This document shows positions 12,560 through 25,200 of a DNA stretch of 64,000 bases, one piece after another. This DNA comes from Owenia fusiformis (Eukaryota > Annelida > Polychaeta > Sabellida > Oweniidae), in contig CAIIXF020000001.1 in assembly GCA_903813345.2 (NCBI GenBank), positions 27,207,915 to 27,271,914 of the forward strand. Reading direction: 5' to 3'. Positions within the stretch are counted from its first letter, which is position 1. Each line of letters starts with the position of its first letter. The notes beneath the pieces were generated by a model. That model saw nothing but the letters and a program-made list of their open reading frames with translations. It made no database searches and had not been told where the DNA came from. The position numbers were made by a program, and so were the translations under genes.

Positions 12560-13587
12560 ATGCAGAGAGGAAGTATACGTAAACAGCGATTCTATGATAA
12601 GCTCCACAGGGGTGCCGTTGGTGTTCTTCTTGCATTGACGGGATATGGTGCTTACTTGGTTGGTCACAGATTCTATAGATTCTTCACAGGTAATAAGCGT
12701 CATCTGGGCTAGGGAGATGTGAATGTTTGGAATTTTTATGGAGTCACATTTATTTATTTTTAAGAATAATGTCACCACCAAAAAGTGTTGACATATTGTT
12801 ATGGTCTCCATTTGTTTTTTGACAGTGGTTAGCGGTTGGTGGTTGACGAAGGGCATCTGTATTCTGTAACAATTTCTTACAACTTCCAATAACTTAACAA
12901 ATACTGTTTAGACTGACTTCTATTTTTTTCAAAATCATATACAAGTTTTCAGAAGTATAGATTTGACCTTCAATAACATTCTCAAGGTCAAAAAAGATTT
13001 TACCTCCTCAAGGTCAAAAATGTCTTTTTTCATCTTTTGACCAATTTATCTTCACTGATTATTCTCATTTTTCATACATTTGATAAACAAAATATTCTGC
13101 ACACCCTTTTCTCAGTTTCTAGGTTCTACAACATTAGTGCACCATTTGTGAGAAACTGAAATATGTAGACAATGTGGGGAAGGGGGAGTTCATATTTAAA
13201 AAGTGACTCTATGAGGATTGCATCAAAATTTCCGAAAGTACACATTGACCTAATCAACGGTCATTTACAATATTTTTTGACGACATATATTTTTTGTAAT
13301 TATACAATAATATATCCAATGTTGTCAGAATCTCGAGAATATGAATATGTCTCAACATACTCTTTGCTTGTCCTAGCCATATGGCCCTAACAGCAAGTTT
13401 TACTACATTATGTCAAAAATGTCTATTAAACGCTGTGTTTTTGTTTGCAGTAACACAACCAGAACAGAAGAAATTAAAGGAAGAAGCAGTAGCAAATGAA
13501 CAGCAAAGAGCATTAGAAACACCAATCTCGCAAAGAGACTTAGAACTTTTGCAACAACAGAAAGAAGCAGAAACACTAAAAACATAG
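12560..13587 (+). CDS. Small single-pass membrane protein, COX14-like
   Basis: Two coding exons, 12560-12689 and 13451-13587, joined by GT-AG in phase 1, give 88 residues. The start is the Met of MQRGSIRKQRFYDKLHRG; an earlier ATG at 12549 is in another frame. The layout is a basic N-terminus, one hydrophobic segment (about residues 19-35, GAVGVLLALTGYGAYLVGH), an aromatic-basic patch (RFYRFF) and a charged, Gln/Glu-rich tail predicted to be helical. This layout, together with the KLHR motif before the membrane segment, resembles the COX14 family, small inner-mitochondrial-membrane proteins that help assemble cytochrome c oxidase. Human COX14 is shorter (57 residues), and the match is one of pattern rather than close identity. 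Another small mitochondrial membrane protein remains possible. Confidence 0.55.
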
Positions 13588-13790
13588 AACAGAAAACATT
13601 TTAGGTCATTGCATTTGTAAATAATAGCTTTCGAGGGGGGGAGTTCCTTGGCTAATATAGACTGGAAAAATCTCAATTGGAATCCAAATCAAGCAGATTT
13701 AATGAGTGAATCAATGCTGTATCTGAATTGGAACATGAGTAAGGAACTACATTTAATATTGGTAATAACGAGCATGAATGAATTACAGCA

Positions 13791-13841
13791 AATAAATGTT
13801 GAAATTATGAGATAAGAATAATTTCATATCATTGAATAAAA
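13791..13841 (+). terminator. Polyadenylation signals of the COX14-like gene
   Basis: Two AATAAA hexamers, at 13791-13796 and about 13836-13841, lie 200-250 bases after the stop codon and are the likely 3' end signals. Confidence 0.6.
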
Positions 13842-16800
13842 AGAGTCAATCATGACAAAATGTCAAACATATTTATTGTTGGTTTTCTTTTGAAAATATC
13901 GTTTAAGAAGTCTTTTTCACGATCAGGGTATATCGATATATGCCAACAACATACAGCAAGCATACTGTATATGGGTGTAACGCTACATTTGAATTTAGCA
14001 TATCTTTGAGCATTATTAATGACCAACTAGTGAGTCAGAGCACAGAGCTTATAAAACCTTATACCTTGTACTGTTATGTTGTACACTCATACTGGACATT
14101 AGCGTATGTGCTTTACATAATATTAATATTCGTTGTTTCCTTTTTAAAATAGTGGACATTAACTAGAACATCTTTTTTTTGGTTTGATTTTAGGTTTCTG
14201 AGTTAATGATGTTATTTGCTATTTGTTGCATTCATTTTGTCCTTGGCGATATTTAAAAATAGAATTGGCAATTTAACAATTAAATGTTAGTGTCTTGTTT
14301 TTATTTCATGATTTAATGAGGTGTAGAGGAAAGCATTTTTTAGCCACATTCAAAATCTCAATGCATTTGAATCATTTTCTTCACATTTTGGTGTCTCTCA
14401 CTCTATCAAATACCATCATGGGTCAAGTATTGATTATCCCCAGTCTACCAGTAGGGATTAGGTTATGACTAACTTGTACTAAAATGTCCATGGAATTTTG
14501 AAATTGCAGACATGTTGTAGTAGGCCATATGCTAACTTTTCATATGAGAATGCTTAGAAGTTAAGTCAACTTAACCTAAGTTAATTGCAATGGGATGGTA
14601 GAAACTTTATGTTGTTAATATTGGGAGTTATATTAATTCCAGTTGCAGATTAATTCTAATTACTTTAAAATATTCACTTACTCCATTTGATACATCCTCC
14701 TAAGCAGGTGTCCAGAATCCGTACCTCCTTCCCCTCTGCTTTAACCAATTTGGAAGCGCCCGATTTAACTGAATCACGTGATCTAATTATGCGCAATGAC
14801 TTACACATGATTTGTCGTAGTGTTGCGACAGCCAATCAGATTGTAAGTTCTTAATTGGGGAAATGCTAACTGCTTATTGCAGGGATTTAAAAAGAATATA
14901 TTCTGGATATTGAAGCCCTGTGATCAGAGGATGCATTTGATATGGTTCATTCAATACTGATCTTTCATGTGTTGCCTATTATGATTGTACATATTACTGT
15001 ACTTCTACATGTATTTAATTTGGTGTTACTTGGCGGATTTGCTGTTTTGAACATTTGGTGGCTACTTAATTTGGCAGACTTGCAATATTACAATGTACTA
15101 ATGATACTCTACACATGTTACATGTTACTAAAATTACTGGGGAATTTGGCGGCTATTTAATTTGGTTGACTTTAACAATTTGGTGGATCCGTCAAATCAA
15201 GTAGATGTACAGTATAGGGCCATAAGTATTAGGGTAGTAGCTCTCTTAAATAATCAACTAAGACATACAAAAATCATACTTTATATTTTAAGAAAATAGA
15301 TTTATTGCCTTCATACTTAATATAGTACATGTACATACATATCTAATAATATTTACTCATAATTATGGGAGAAAATGTTTAATAATTTATGTATGGAAAT
15401 GACTTAATAGACTTGGTCAGAAATGACAGATTCTTAATTTTCTCAGGTGTGTATTGTCAGATTCAGATAAGTGGTAACAACTTGGAAACAATCCATATTT
15501 GGTCGTTTATATAAAAGCAATATCATAGATTTCTAAATCTATAATACTGTAATTGTTATCATATGAACAACAAAATATGGAAATAAGTTTTAATTAGAAA
15601 TACCAACTGTTTTTCAATTATTCCAGGAAAGATATTGCTCAATGAAATAAAATGTGCCACAAGATTTAGTCCTCAGTGCTATGAAGTTCATGTATTATCA
15701 CTAATTTTAGGACAAATCATGGCTCCAAATCAGTCACAATTGATTCATTTAAAATTAATTCGTCATTTCATTTACCACAAAACACAGACATTTGTAAACA
15801 TACTGAATACTGACTCTGAAATCCTGTAGCACAATTTAACCAATTTGACAATATTTTATAAACCATCCTGCTACACAGGAAATATAATGACATATAAATA
15901 GGGTCACATGATGAATAGGTTCAGTGAATTACTGATTATGAAAATGAAGGTCAATTTGTAACTATCTATCTTAATATAAATAGATCATGTCATACATCTG
16001 ATTAAATGTACCTCACCTAAGATTATCTTCAGCAGAGAGGCAAATTTGCAACATAATACAATAATTTATGACACATATATTTCAATTATGTTTGGGATGG
16101 ATGAACAATTGCAAATATTTGCATACTACATTATAGCATCTAAACTAATCAACTTGAAAACTAAACAATAAATATTTCTGATTTATTTTTTAATTGATTA
16201 AATACAAACTTGATAGATCCATTTATTTATTTGTTTAGTCATGCATTAAGACCTTCAACTTCCTCTGAAAAACACCAAAATAGGGACAGGGTCAAAATAT
16301 CGAACATTGAATTTACATTTTCTCTCAATATTCAACATTTTTGAACTGGTCCCTCATACAACTGAAGGTGACAGAGTTCAGATAGTTCAAGGTCATACTG
16401 CATGACCGTATATTTTAATTTTTAAAGAATATAGATATAACAATATATTGGAATTGTTCTAACATCTATGAAAATAACATTACTTTTATTCAGAGCTATT
16501 ATTAATAAGATCTTGGAAAAGTTACGACATAAAGTACAATTTAACTTTGTCAAAAAACGCTTGTTCTCACATTCAAGATTTCATAGTTTTGAAGAAAGGA
16601 TTACTTCTAGAAACACAACAATATTACAAAGTACAAGGATTATTAAATTCCAGTTTTACAAATCACAAAATGACACACAATGGATTCCCACAACTGTATA
16701 TCTAAACTGACTTTGTCATTCTCATATACAATGATATGGAATAAAGCCATAATAATTTCTGTCTTGCAATACAACTTCCTGATGAGATATATTGTGATTC

Positions 16801-17971
16801 CAACAGGACATCATTTAATAAAAGATAGAATCTAAGAGAATTTTTTTTCAAAATGTACAAAAATGATGCATCTTTAACTTAAATATTAAGATAATGTTGA
16901 TCTCAAGTAAGATATTTTTGAGATGGTAAACAACACACAAGTTGGTTAACCAGTTAATCCAATGACAGATTCTACTTTCCTATTGTTTGGTCCTAATCAA
17001 TCCAATTACAATCTTTTACATGATTCTACAATACCAATGTACATCTATGAAGTATATACTAAATACTAAAACACTTGAAACAATACTGTCTTGAATTTTT
17101 AAAACATAGCACCAAATACATTCAACATGTTCAAGGGATGATTATTTTAAGGCCACAAAAACAGACAACAGCTATTTCCATAATAGGCGAACATTTATGT
17201 CTGAAAATAAATAAATGAAATAATATGACAAAATATTTATATTCCAAATTGAATAAATAGTACTCTCTATATTTTACACAATGTAGATGTAATATTTAAA
17301 ATCTTAAAATATTTAAGTAATATGTAATATTTATAATCTATTAACACGTCTGTGCTCATATCTAGTCATATACAGTTCATATTTTTTTATTTTTGCTTAT
17401 TTCATAAATATAATAATTCGATTTAGATGATTTGATTTTCTCAGATAGCTAAGCAGTTCCAAGTCAAGAATAGTATGCCTTATTCAACTTTAAATTGCAC
17501 TTAAATCCTTAATCCACACTTGATCCTCCATTATCTTCATATGTCCATTGATCTATAGATTCATAACTGCATTTTCTAGACATGATGGCACTATTTCCAG
17601 CAGCTACTAGAAACTTGACAGTAATACAGGTGATTTGAGCCAATTTCTCAAGAGTAGTGTAATTTATGATTAACAAAATTCAATTCACAGGCGTTGTTTC
17701 CGAAAATTAACACTCAATGCTGTGCATCTCGTGCACATTTTGGAAATCAACACCCTTAAGGAATGGTCATTCCACATTGCACTGTCCAGGGCTTAAATCC
17801 TAAATCCTTCCAATATTTCACTCTGTCAATATTGTGAGTGCTAATATGAATTCATGAATCATATTTCCATTTTTTAAGAAAACTCTAAAACACTACTTTG
17901 CTGATTCACAAACATGTTGTCAATTCATAAATGAACAGGCTCTAGATTAATGAATGAATATATTTTTTGTT
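13842..17971. other. Gene-poor spacer
   Basis: AT-rich, with only short open frames that lack protein-like composition or splice context. A block near 14700-14850 is less AT-rich and holds CACGTG, but I see no gene in it. I found no clear repeats. Confidence 0.5.
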
Positions 17972-18947
17972 TCTGAATCAATCTGGCTGAAATTTTTACA
18001 CAGTATACCTACACTATTCATACATTTGAATCTTGATTTATAGTGAATAGGTCATTGAAGATAAAAAGTTATAATTGCAAGAGTAACCTGAGTCGGGGGT
18101 AGGCGGAGCAGCATTGAAAAAAAGAAAAATTTAGATAAAAAATATGGGTTAGGGGTAACTTTAACATACTTTAAAGTATCCTTGAAAATACAAAACAAGC
18201 CAATGTTGCCATTTTAACACTAGGTGATGTCATATGATGACATCATAGTTGAAATTTCTTTGATTCATGACATCACTCATGGTATCATAGTGACCTACAT
18301 TGGTTGATGATATCAAACTTTGTGAAAGGCAGCGTCAATTTTATTTTCGTGGAAATGGCTGCAAAATCAGCAAAAGATGATGATTTCCAATTACAAATAA
18401 TCAGTAGCACTGGGATGTATGTTTTACTGGGAAATTCAAGAAAACAAACACTTGATGATATTCATGAGATTTTTTGGAAGTAAGCTATGGCCAAAAGAAC
18501 CATTTACAAAATGGACTAAGACATTTACTGATGGTAGAACAAATGGTAAGGACAACGCTAGATCAGGCCGCCCAAGAACAAAATCCAGTGAGGATCAGAT
18601 GACGTTGATGAAAGCCATCCATACAAAGATCAATCGCAATCTGATTCCCCCATCTATTTGAGAAATGCTAAGTAAGACAGCAGAGGTGTATAGACCACGA
18701 TGGACACTATTTTGAACACCTATACTCTTGAGATTATTTAAATTATTTAAATAAATAGGACAAGTTAAAAACATTTTGAACATTCAAACAGAACAGATCC
18801 TTTTTTGCCTGCTCCGCCTACCCCTGACTGATATGACGATAGCAACCATAACTTTTTTTCTTCAAGGACCCATTAATTATAACTTAGGATCTCAATGTAT
18901 GAATAGTGTAGGTATACTGAGTGAAAATTTCAGCCAGATGGACTGAG
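17972..18947. mobile_element. Long-TIR DNA transposon, mariner type, decayed
   Basis: Arms of about 140 bp are inverted copies: 17972-18113 on the left (ATCTGGCTGAAA, AGTATACCTACACTATTCAT, GGGTAGGCGGAGCAG) and 18809-18947 on the right with the complementary blocks. Between them lies a remnant of a mariner/SETMAR-type transposase. The central part is about 700 bp, shorter than a complete mariner, so the catalytic region has been deleted. Confidence 0.85.
18356..18720 (+). pseudogene. Mariner transposase remnant (N-terminal HTH region)
   Basis: A possible start MAAKSAKDDDFQLQ at 18356 leads into a frame that breaks; the continuing frame near 18419-18661 encodes WTKTFTDGRTNGKDNARSG followed by RPRTKSSEDQ. 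The Arg-rich GR...D..RSGRPRT signature is typical of the second DNA-binding helix-turn-helix of mariner transposases and of the SETMAR-derived HTH_48 family. At least one frameshift or stop interrupts it and the DDD catalytic domain is missing, so it cannot be active. Confidence 0.75.
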
Positions 18948-19279
18948 ATGCAAAAATTTTAAAGGACTTTTGCAAGAACTTTATGAACGCCCTGTACATG
19001 TACTGATTCATTACATACACGCACCCATCCATAAATAATTCAATATTTCTGGCAGTTGTTAACTGGGTTAATGACACCTTCACAAGGTCCCAAGTTTAAA
19101 ATGTTACCTCATGGTATTTTGAATTTTCCTCAAAAATCTGCCAAATCGAATTGCCACCAATATTCAGAATTTGGTGAAAACACCAAGAAAAACCACTAAA
19201 ATAACTCAATTTGAAGTCTTGACTTATTTTATCTTAACTTGCACTGCTTTGTTGATATTTGATGGTATTATTGACACTG

Positions 19280-22200
19280 CTAAGTCCTGGGTTGTGACTG
19301 CTGTGGTTGCACATGTAATCCCCCAGCCAGGGTGAACTGAGGAAGAGCCTGATACTGTATTGTAGGGGTAGTGGGCTGTGTTGAACTCCCACTGTATGGC
19401 AAATCTCCTTGCTTACTCGAGGCTATATGGCCAAATTGCTGTGCAAGATATGGGAACTTTGCTGATATACCCGTGACAGTTTGTGACTGGTTGTGTGATC
19501 CAGGTGGGAAACCATTATGGTAGACTACCTGGGGAACCGCTTGTGCCTGGGACATGTCCCCTGTGTTTGGCCACGCTGGTCTTAAACCTGGCATAGGGGA
19601 GGACATCGTTGGCTGTAGCTGCGGAGATTGATGTGGTGATTGTGGCATGCGATGTGGTGACTGCACTATTTGATGCGGCGATTGTGCCATATTATGGGGC
19701 GACTGAGCCATATGATGTGGCGATGGTGGCATATTATGTGGCGATTGCCCCATATGATGTGGTGAGTGTGCTGCATGATGCGGTGATTGCTGAACAATGT
19801 GTTGGAGATGAGCATGTGGAGATGGTACATGGGGTAATTGCATCTGCTGCCCTTGGGGCAATGTCTGTCCCTGGGGCAATGTCTGTTCACTGTACTGATG
19901 ATGCGGTGATATACTGTTATTATAACCAGGGGGTACTGGCAACATATGTGGGCTATTGGCAGAATAAGTCCCTGGTGATGGGGCCTGTGTCATGTTAAAC
20001 TGTTGACTAGCCAAAGTTTGGCTTAAATACTGAGAGGAGGCAGTAGAGTTAGATTGTGTTGTTGCTGTATACAACTGCGGTAAATGGTTAGGCCTCTGTT
20101 GTAACTGAACTGGTTGATGCTGTGCAAACTGGCCAGTCACCGGGACGCCATTACTTACACCACCAGATAGTGTCATAAGATCTGAATTAAGCACCTGAGT
20201 GATTGAATTTAAATCCTGCATTGAGAGTGAACTCTCTATAGCACTAAGATTGTCCTGATCACTGACACTAGTATTAGGAATGGTATTAAGTAGCGAGTTC
20301 TCACTGAGTGTCTGACTGTTGAGTATATCATCTGCTATGTGTTTAGGGAGTTCTCCATCCTCACTAGAGTTATCATCTATGAGGGTTTGTCCCGAGGAGA
20401 GTTTTTCAAGAGATTCTTTAGCATAGTTAAGGTCCTTAGAGGCAGCTGCTAGAGCCAGTTCCAGCTCCTCTGTTTCCTCTTTTGTTGGCACGAAGTCTCC
20501 ATTTTTACCTGCAAGTATCAATATCATCTCATATCTAGTAATGTCTTTCTCAGGGAGATAACAGCATCACGTTAGTTACATCTGTAATACATCTCAACCA
20601 CAAAGATAACATTTACCAGCTCAAGATTTTGTAGTGATCCTCCAAGGTGTTTGATGTACATGTTCATATATTAACCATTTATTTAAATTGATTCTTCTCG
20701 TATGGAAACGGATACATTTTAAACAGAAAACTCACCTTTACATATTACAAGGTGCTTGTGTCTTTTTGTTGGATATTCTTTAATGTATTTCAGTATTTAA
20801 TAATTAATTATTTATAAAATCAATATAGTGAAAATAAATCATCTTGTGTTCTACTTACCCGTAAATATGTTAAAAGCGTCATCTGGCAATTTATTGAGCA
20901 CATCATTGAAGTCTTGGTCCAATGGCATATCATCTAATGTTTTGTCAATAGTGCCTGCAAGTAGAGTGATACAGCATTGAATTTAAGCCAATTAATATAG
21001 GAGCTATTATTACCACCTTGCCGGGCCAGTTCTAGGGGTTTTAGTGCTAGTTTAGAAGGCGTTTAATTTACTATATCGACCTGAGAAATGTGTGACGTCA
21101 TAGTGGTGGTCCATATGGACCGGTCTAGAATATATTCTGGACCGGCAATTTTCCCCGGGAAATTAGATATCGTTCAATGCGTAAGATTTTCTTGCTGTTT
21201 CAGTCCTGGTCGTTAACGGTGGTAATAATACTAATAACGTCATTTCTGCGAGCGATATAGTGAAATATTGGACCTTGGGCCTTCGGCCCTTGGTCCAATA
21301 TTTCACTATATCGCCCTTAGAAATGACGTTATTGTACTATTCCATTGAAATCTTTGAGGTAGAGGAGGTATAGATTTTTAACACCCTCCCTTAGATATTT
21401 ACTATTTTACCCCCACCCCTCTATCACTTTCACTTGAAAAGCTGTTATATCAAAATGGCAAACAGTGAACATATAGACAGTGCTTGGGTATGACGAAATG
21501 AAATCATTGTAAAACCTTTCAAGTATGACATACCTAGTATATTACTCAAAAATCAGTTCAGGGTTTATCTTTCCAAAAATATATATGCCTCTCAGTCCCT
21601 AAGGGAGATGTAGATAGCTCCATCAGGATGAATTATATATTATACAAATAGTGACTGCCATTGAGGGCAATAGTGTAAATTATTTCCCCGAGGGAATATC
21701 CTCTACAATGTACTATTCCCGAAGCCGCAGGCTGAGGGAATAGTACATTGTAGAGGATATTCCCAAGGGGAAATCATTTACACTATTGTTCGAAATTAGG
21801 CAGTCACTATTTGTTTTATTATATACCCTTTACTGATTCTTGTCCAGTTTCCTCTGCGAAGGCCAAAAAGGCTTAGAAAGCCCCCTCCCCGGGTCCATTG
21901 TTAGCATTATAAGCTGTGACGTCATCAGATGCTCAACAGAAATTTTTGCCTCTGAGACTCTCACTTGACAAATTCAATCGCGTTTAACACGCGGAATAGA
22001 TTATCATAACACTTGAAATTACGCAGACGTATTGAGCTTAGGGAACTTTATACACGTTGCTTATACTGTATCGTTCACGCACGTCTGTCATGGTGAACGG
22101 AGTTGATTTGTGTTTGTGCTCATCCTCCATTTTTCTGTTTTTCGTCTGCGCAGTGATGATGCGCAGACGTTTCCAAGGGTAATAGAAGTTGCAATTGTGA

Positions 22201-25200
22201 CGTCAGCGGGCAATAGTTCAAATGTATATTCCCGCTGACGTCACATTTGAGGGAATATAACTTTCCCAGGGAAATAGTAAATCTATTTCGGAACACGTGA
22301 CTAGGTATTGACCAATCAGGATTAGTGTTACATATTGGGTATATAATAAATATAAATGTCAAAGTACATAACACTTATACGAGGGTTAATCCAAAAGTTC
22401 CGAACGGTTGTGGCCAAATATGAACAATATTCATAAAGTATTAAGACTTTTAGAGCAAACAGTTTGGAACTTTTGAATCAACCCTCGTATATTGGCCTTG
22501 TCCCTTAATGAATCAATCAAGAGGCCCCTACCTGGTGACAGAGCTAACCCACTTCCACTGAGATCTTTCTCTAAATTGTTGGTTATTTGAGTGAAGTCCT
22601 CATCATTGCTGTCCACATCAGTTCCCATTCCCTGTGAACCATCTAAGCGATCAGCCACATCTGCCTCTTCAAGTATTTCAAACTTCATCACTGATGGCAT
22701 TTCTGGAATAACAGAAAGATAACATGTGATGTTTTAACCATTTTTTGACCATACTCATTGAGCTAATGTTACATGTGAACAGTATCAAAATTGCATCGTT
22801 GGTGGAATTTCTGGAACACTTCAGATTTTGCTTTTTCAGGCTTTATGTTTTCAGCTATGGTAACACAATCTCCCTTCCTAAATACAATACCTGATATATC
22901 TCTTAATTTCAATGAATATGCCATTTATCAAAAGGAATGATTCCAGGTTTGACTTTTTGTAATTTGTCATTTGTAAAAGGCTTTGTCTTCTCTCACCTGT
23001 ATCACCAGTAGGTTCAAGAGGAGGCATTGGTTTCTGAGGGCGGATATTTTTCTTGGCATTTTTCTTCTTCTTTCCCTTCTTTGGAGGCCGAGTGAGAGCT
23101 GAAGGTTTGGTTTTCTTTCGTGGCTTTTTAGCTTTCGGTTCAACATTTTTGTTATAGTTGTCCTGGAATTAAAGGAAATTCTTTTTTTAATTTGCAATAA
23201 ACAGCTAATATTGATTTGCATTAAGAACAGTGAAGGGTTTTATTAACAATTGTTTTATATGTTCATTCAGTGACTCTTACATATTGGCAACATGATTTTA
23301 CTTCTATATTTATTCATCTTGGTCAAAAAGGCTTAGAATAGCAGCTGGTAACGATAGGAAATATTTCCACAGCGTTAAAATTAATTCACATTAAATAGGA
23401 AGTTATTAACTGTATATGCAGGTCTCTCCCCAGAAAAGTTTTAGACCCCGGATTTTTTGCTGTATTGCGACTACTTTTCCCCCATGTGAAATCAGTCAGT
23501 GGCATTCAAGTCTTCTAGAAGTCCCTTTTTGTTTGACCTTACATTTGACCCTAATTTCAAAAAAATATAAAAATTAAAGTTAAACTTACAGCTTTTGCAG
23601 CATGCTCAGGACATAGCGGCAGTTCATGTTTATAATCAAATACAGGCACACAGCATTGAGTATTGTCCGAAAACTTAGCTGTACAATAGTCAAATAACTG
23701 CTGGTCCACATTGTACATGATATCTATAGTGGTTGTTAAGAAAATCATAAGTAGTACTACAAATTAGAAACAACTATCATTTATCTTTGATTGACTTAAT
23801 GACTTATTTTTTGAAATGATCTATATTAGACACACAATTATTTCTGGCTAGATTTGCCCGACCTTTTTTTTCGATCTCCTAATACTAATTTTCAATACTT
23901 GCTTCATTCCTGTTTTACTATTCTTACGCAACTTAGTAAGAACATTGCAGTATGAGGGGGGTTTTAATGAACTTGAATATGGACCCTGAATATCAAATGT
24001 AAATGTAAAATATTTGAAATGAAATATTTTGTACGGCAAGGATACGTTGAATACAGTGATTCGTCATGGGTAAAACTATATTGGTACATTGCACATCATT
24101 GTCCCCTTTATAACAGCATTTCCTCTTCATCATTCTATGAAGCTTATGTCTGAAACACACAATGTAAAAATGTTATAAAAACATGTAAATAATAAACATG
24201 TAATAAAGCCTCTTAGCAGTCTCTATAACTGAACACTGTTGAACTCTTCAGGGAAATTCGTACTTCAGAAATATGACCAAATGAATGGGGTTTGTTTAAT
24301 TATCTTAAATAATTGACAATTACTTCAGGGGGATTTCTAAACTATTAAAAAGTTTGAAGTAAAGGATAACTGTGATGGACATTAACTGTTATATACTAAT
24401 TCATAGGATAAATAAGACGACAGCTCTTGTTAGCATAAATCTTTTTACATAACAGAAATAAACTTCAAAGATTTGGTTTCATTATAACTTACATCAAGCC
24501 CCTTTATTCCCCTAATTTTGAGCTGAGAAGAGGGATGATGACTCGAGGCTTGATGCAAGACTATTCCAGTTACAGGGTGAACCTACCTATCAACTGGCTT
24601 CTTTGTCCGGCCTGATATTTCAGCCAAAGCCCTGCTGGCCATTTTTGGACTTTCTTTTGCAGCTTGAATCAAAGCAAGTAAGGCCTTTTTCTTGTACATT
24701 CCAAATGTAAGATTAGCCCTTTGAGCTTTTCGCATTTGCATAAAATTTCTCCTGAGCCTTGACCTGACTATACCTATCTTTTGCACCCGTAATGGCAAGC
24801 TATCTTCCCCATCTCTGCAAAAGAATCATTAGTTTCATTACCATGTAGCTTTAATAGGTGCAAACATGCAGGATTTCATTAAGGTACAGGGTGTTTCAAA
24901 GAAAGGTAACCCAAGCAACAAATCTTAATGACTCAGTCATCCAGTATGGGTTCAAATTTGGCATAATTGAACCTTGTTCAATATCAATTCTATCATTCAA
25001 GTTTCATTGGTATCTTTCAAATGGTCTTGATTTAATGGCCATTTTACAAAACATGCTCAAAATGCCTATCTTGTCTTTGGGGGTGATCAATCTATTTTCA
25101 GCATAGACTTGTCAATAAGTTGCCACATTTTGTCACAAAATAATATCCTGCCTCCTCAATGAAAGTCCAAAGACCAGATTACTATCACTAAATACATTAG

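Noticed and set aside
13172-13390. Short plus-strand frame in the COX14-like intron
   Set aside because: It lies between two well-supported exons and has no protein-like pattern.
19609-19998. Plus-strand 129-codon frame
   Set aside because: It is the shadow of the SPH repeat in the minus-strand INO80D exon.
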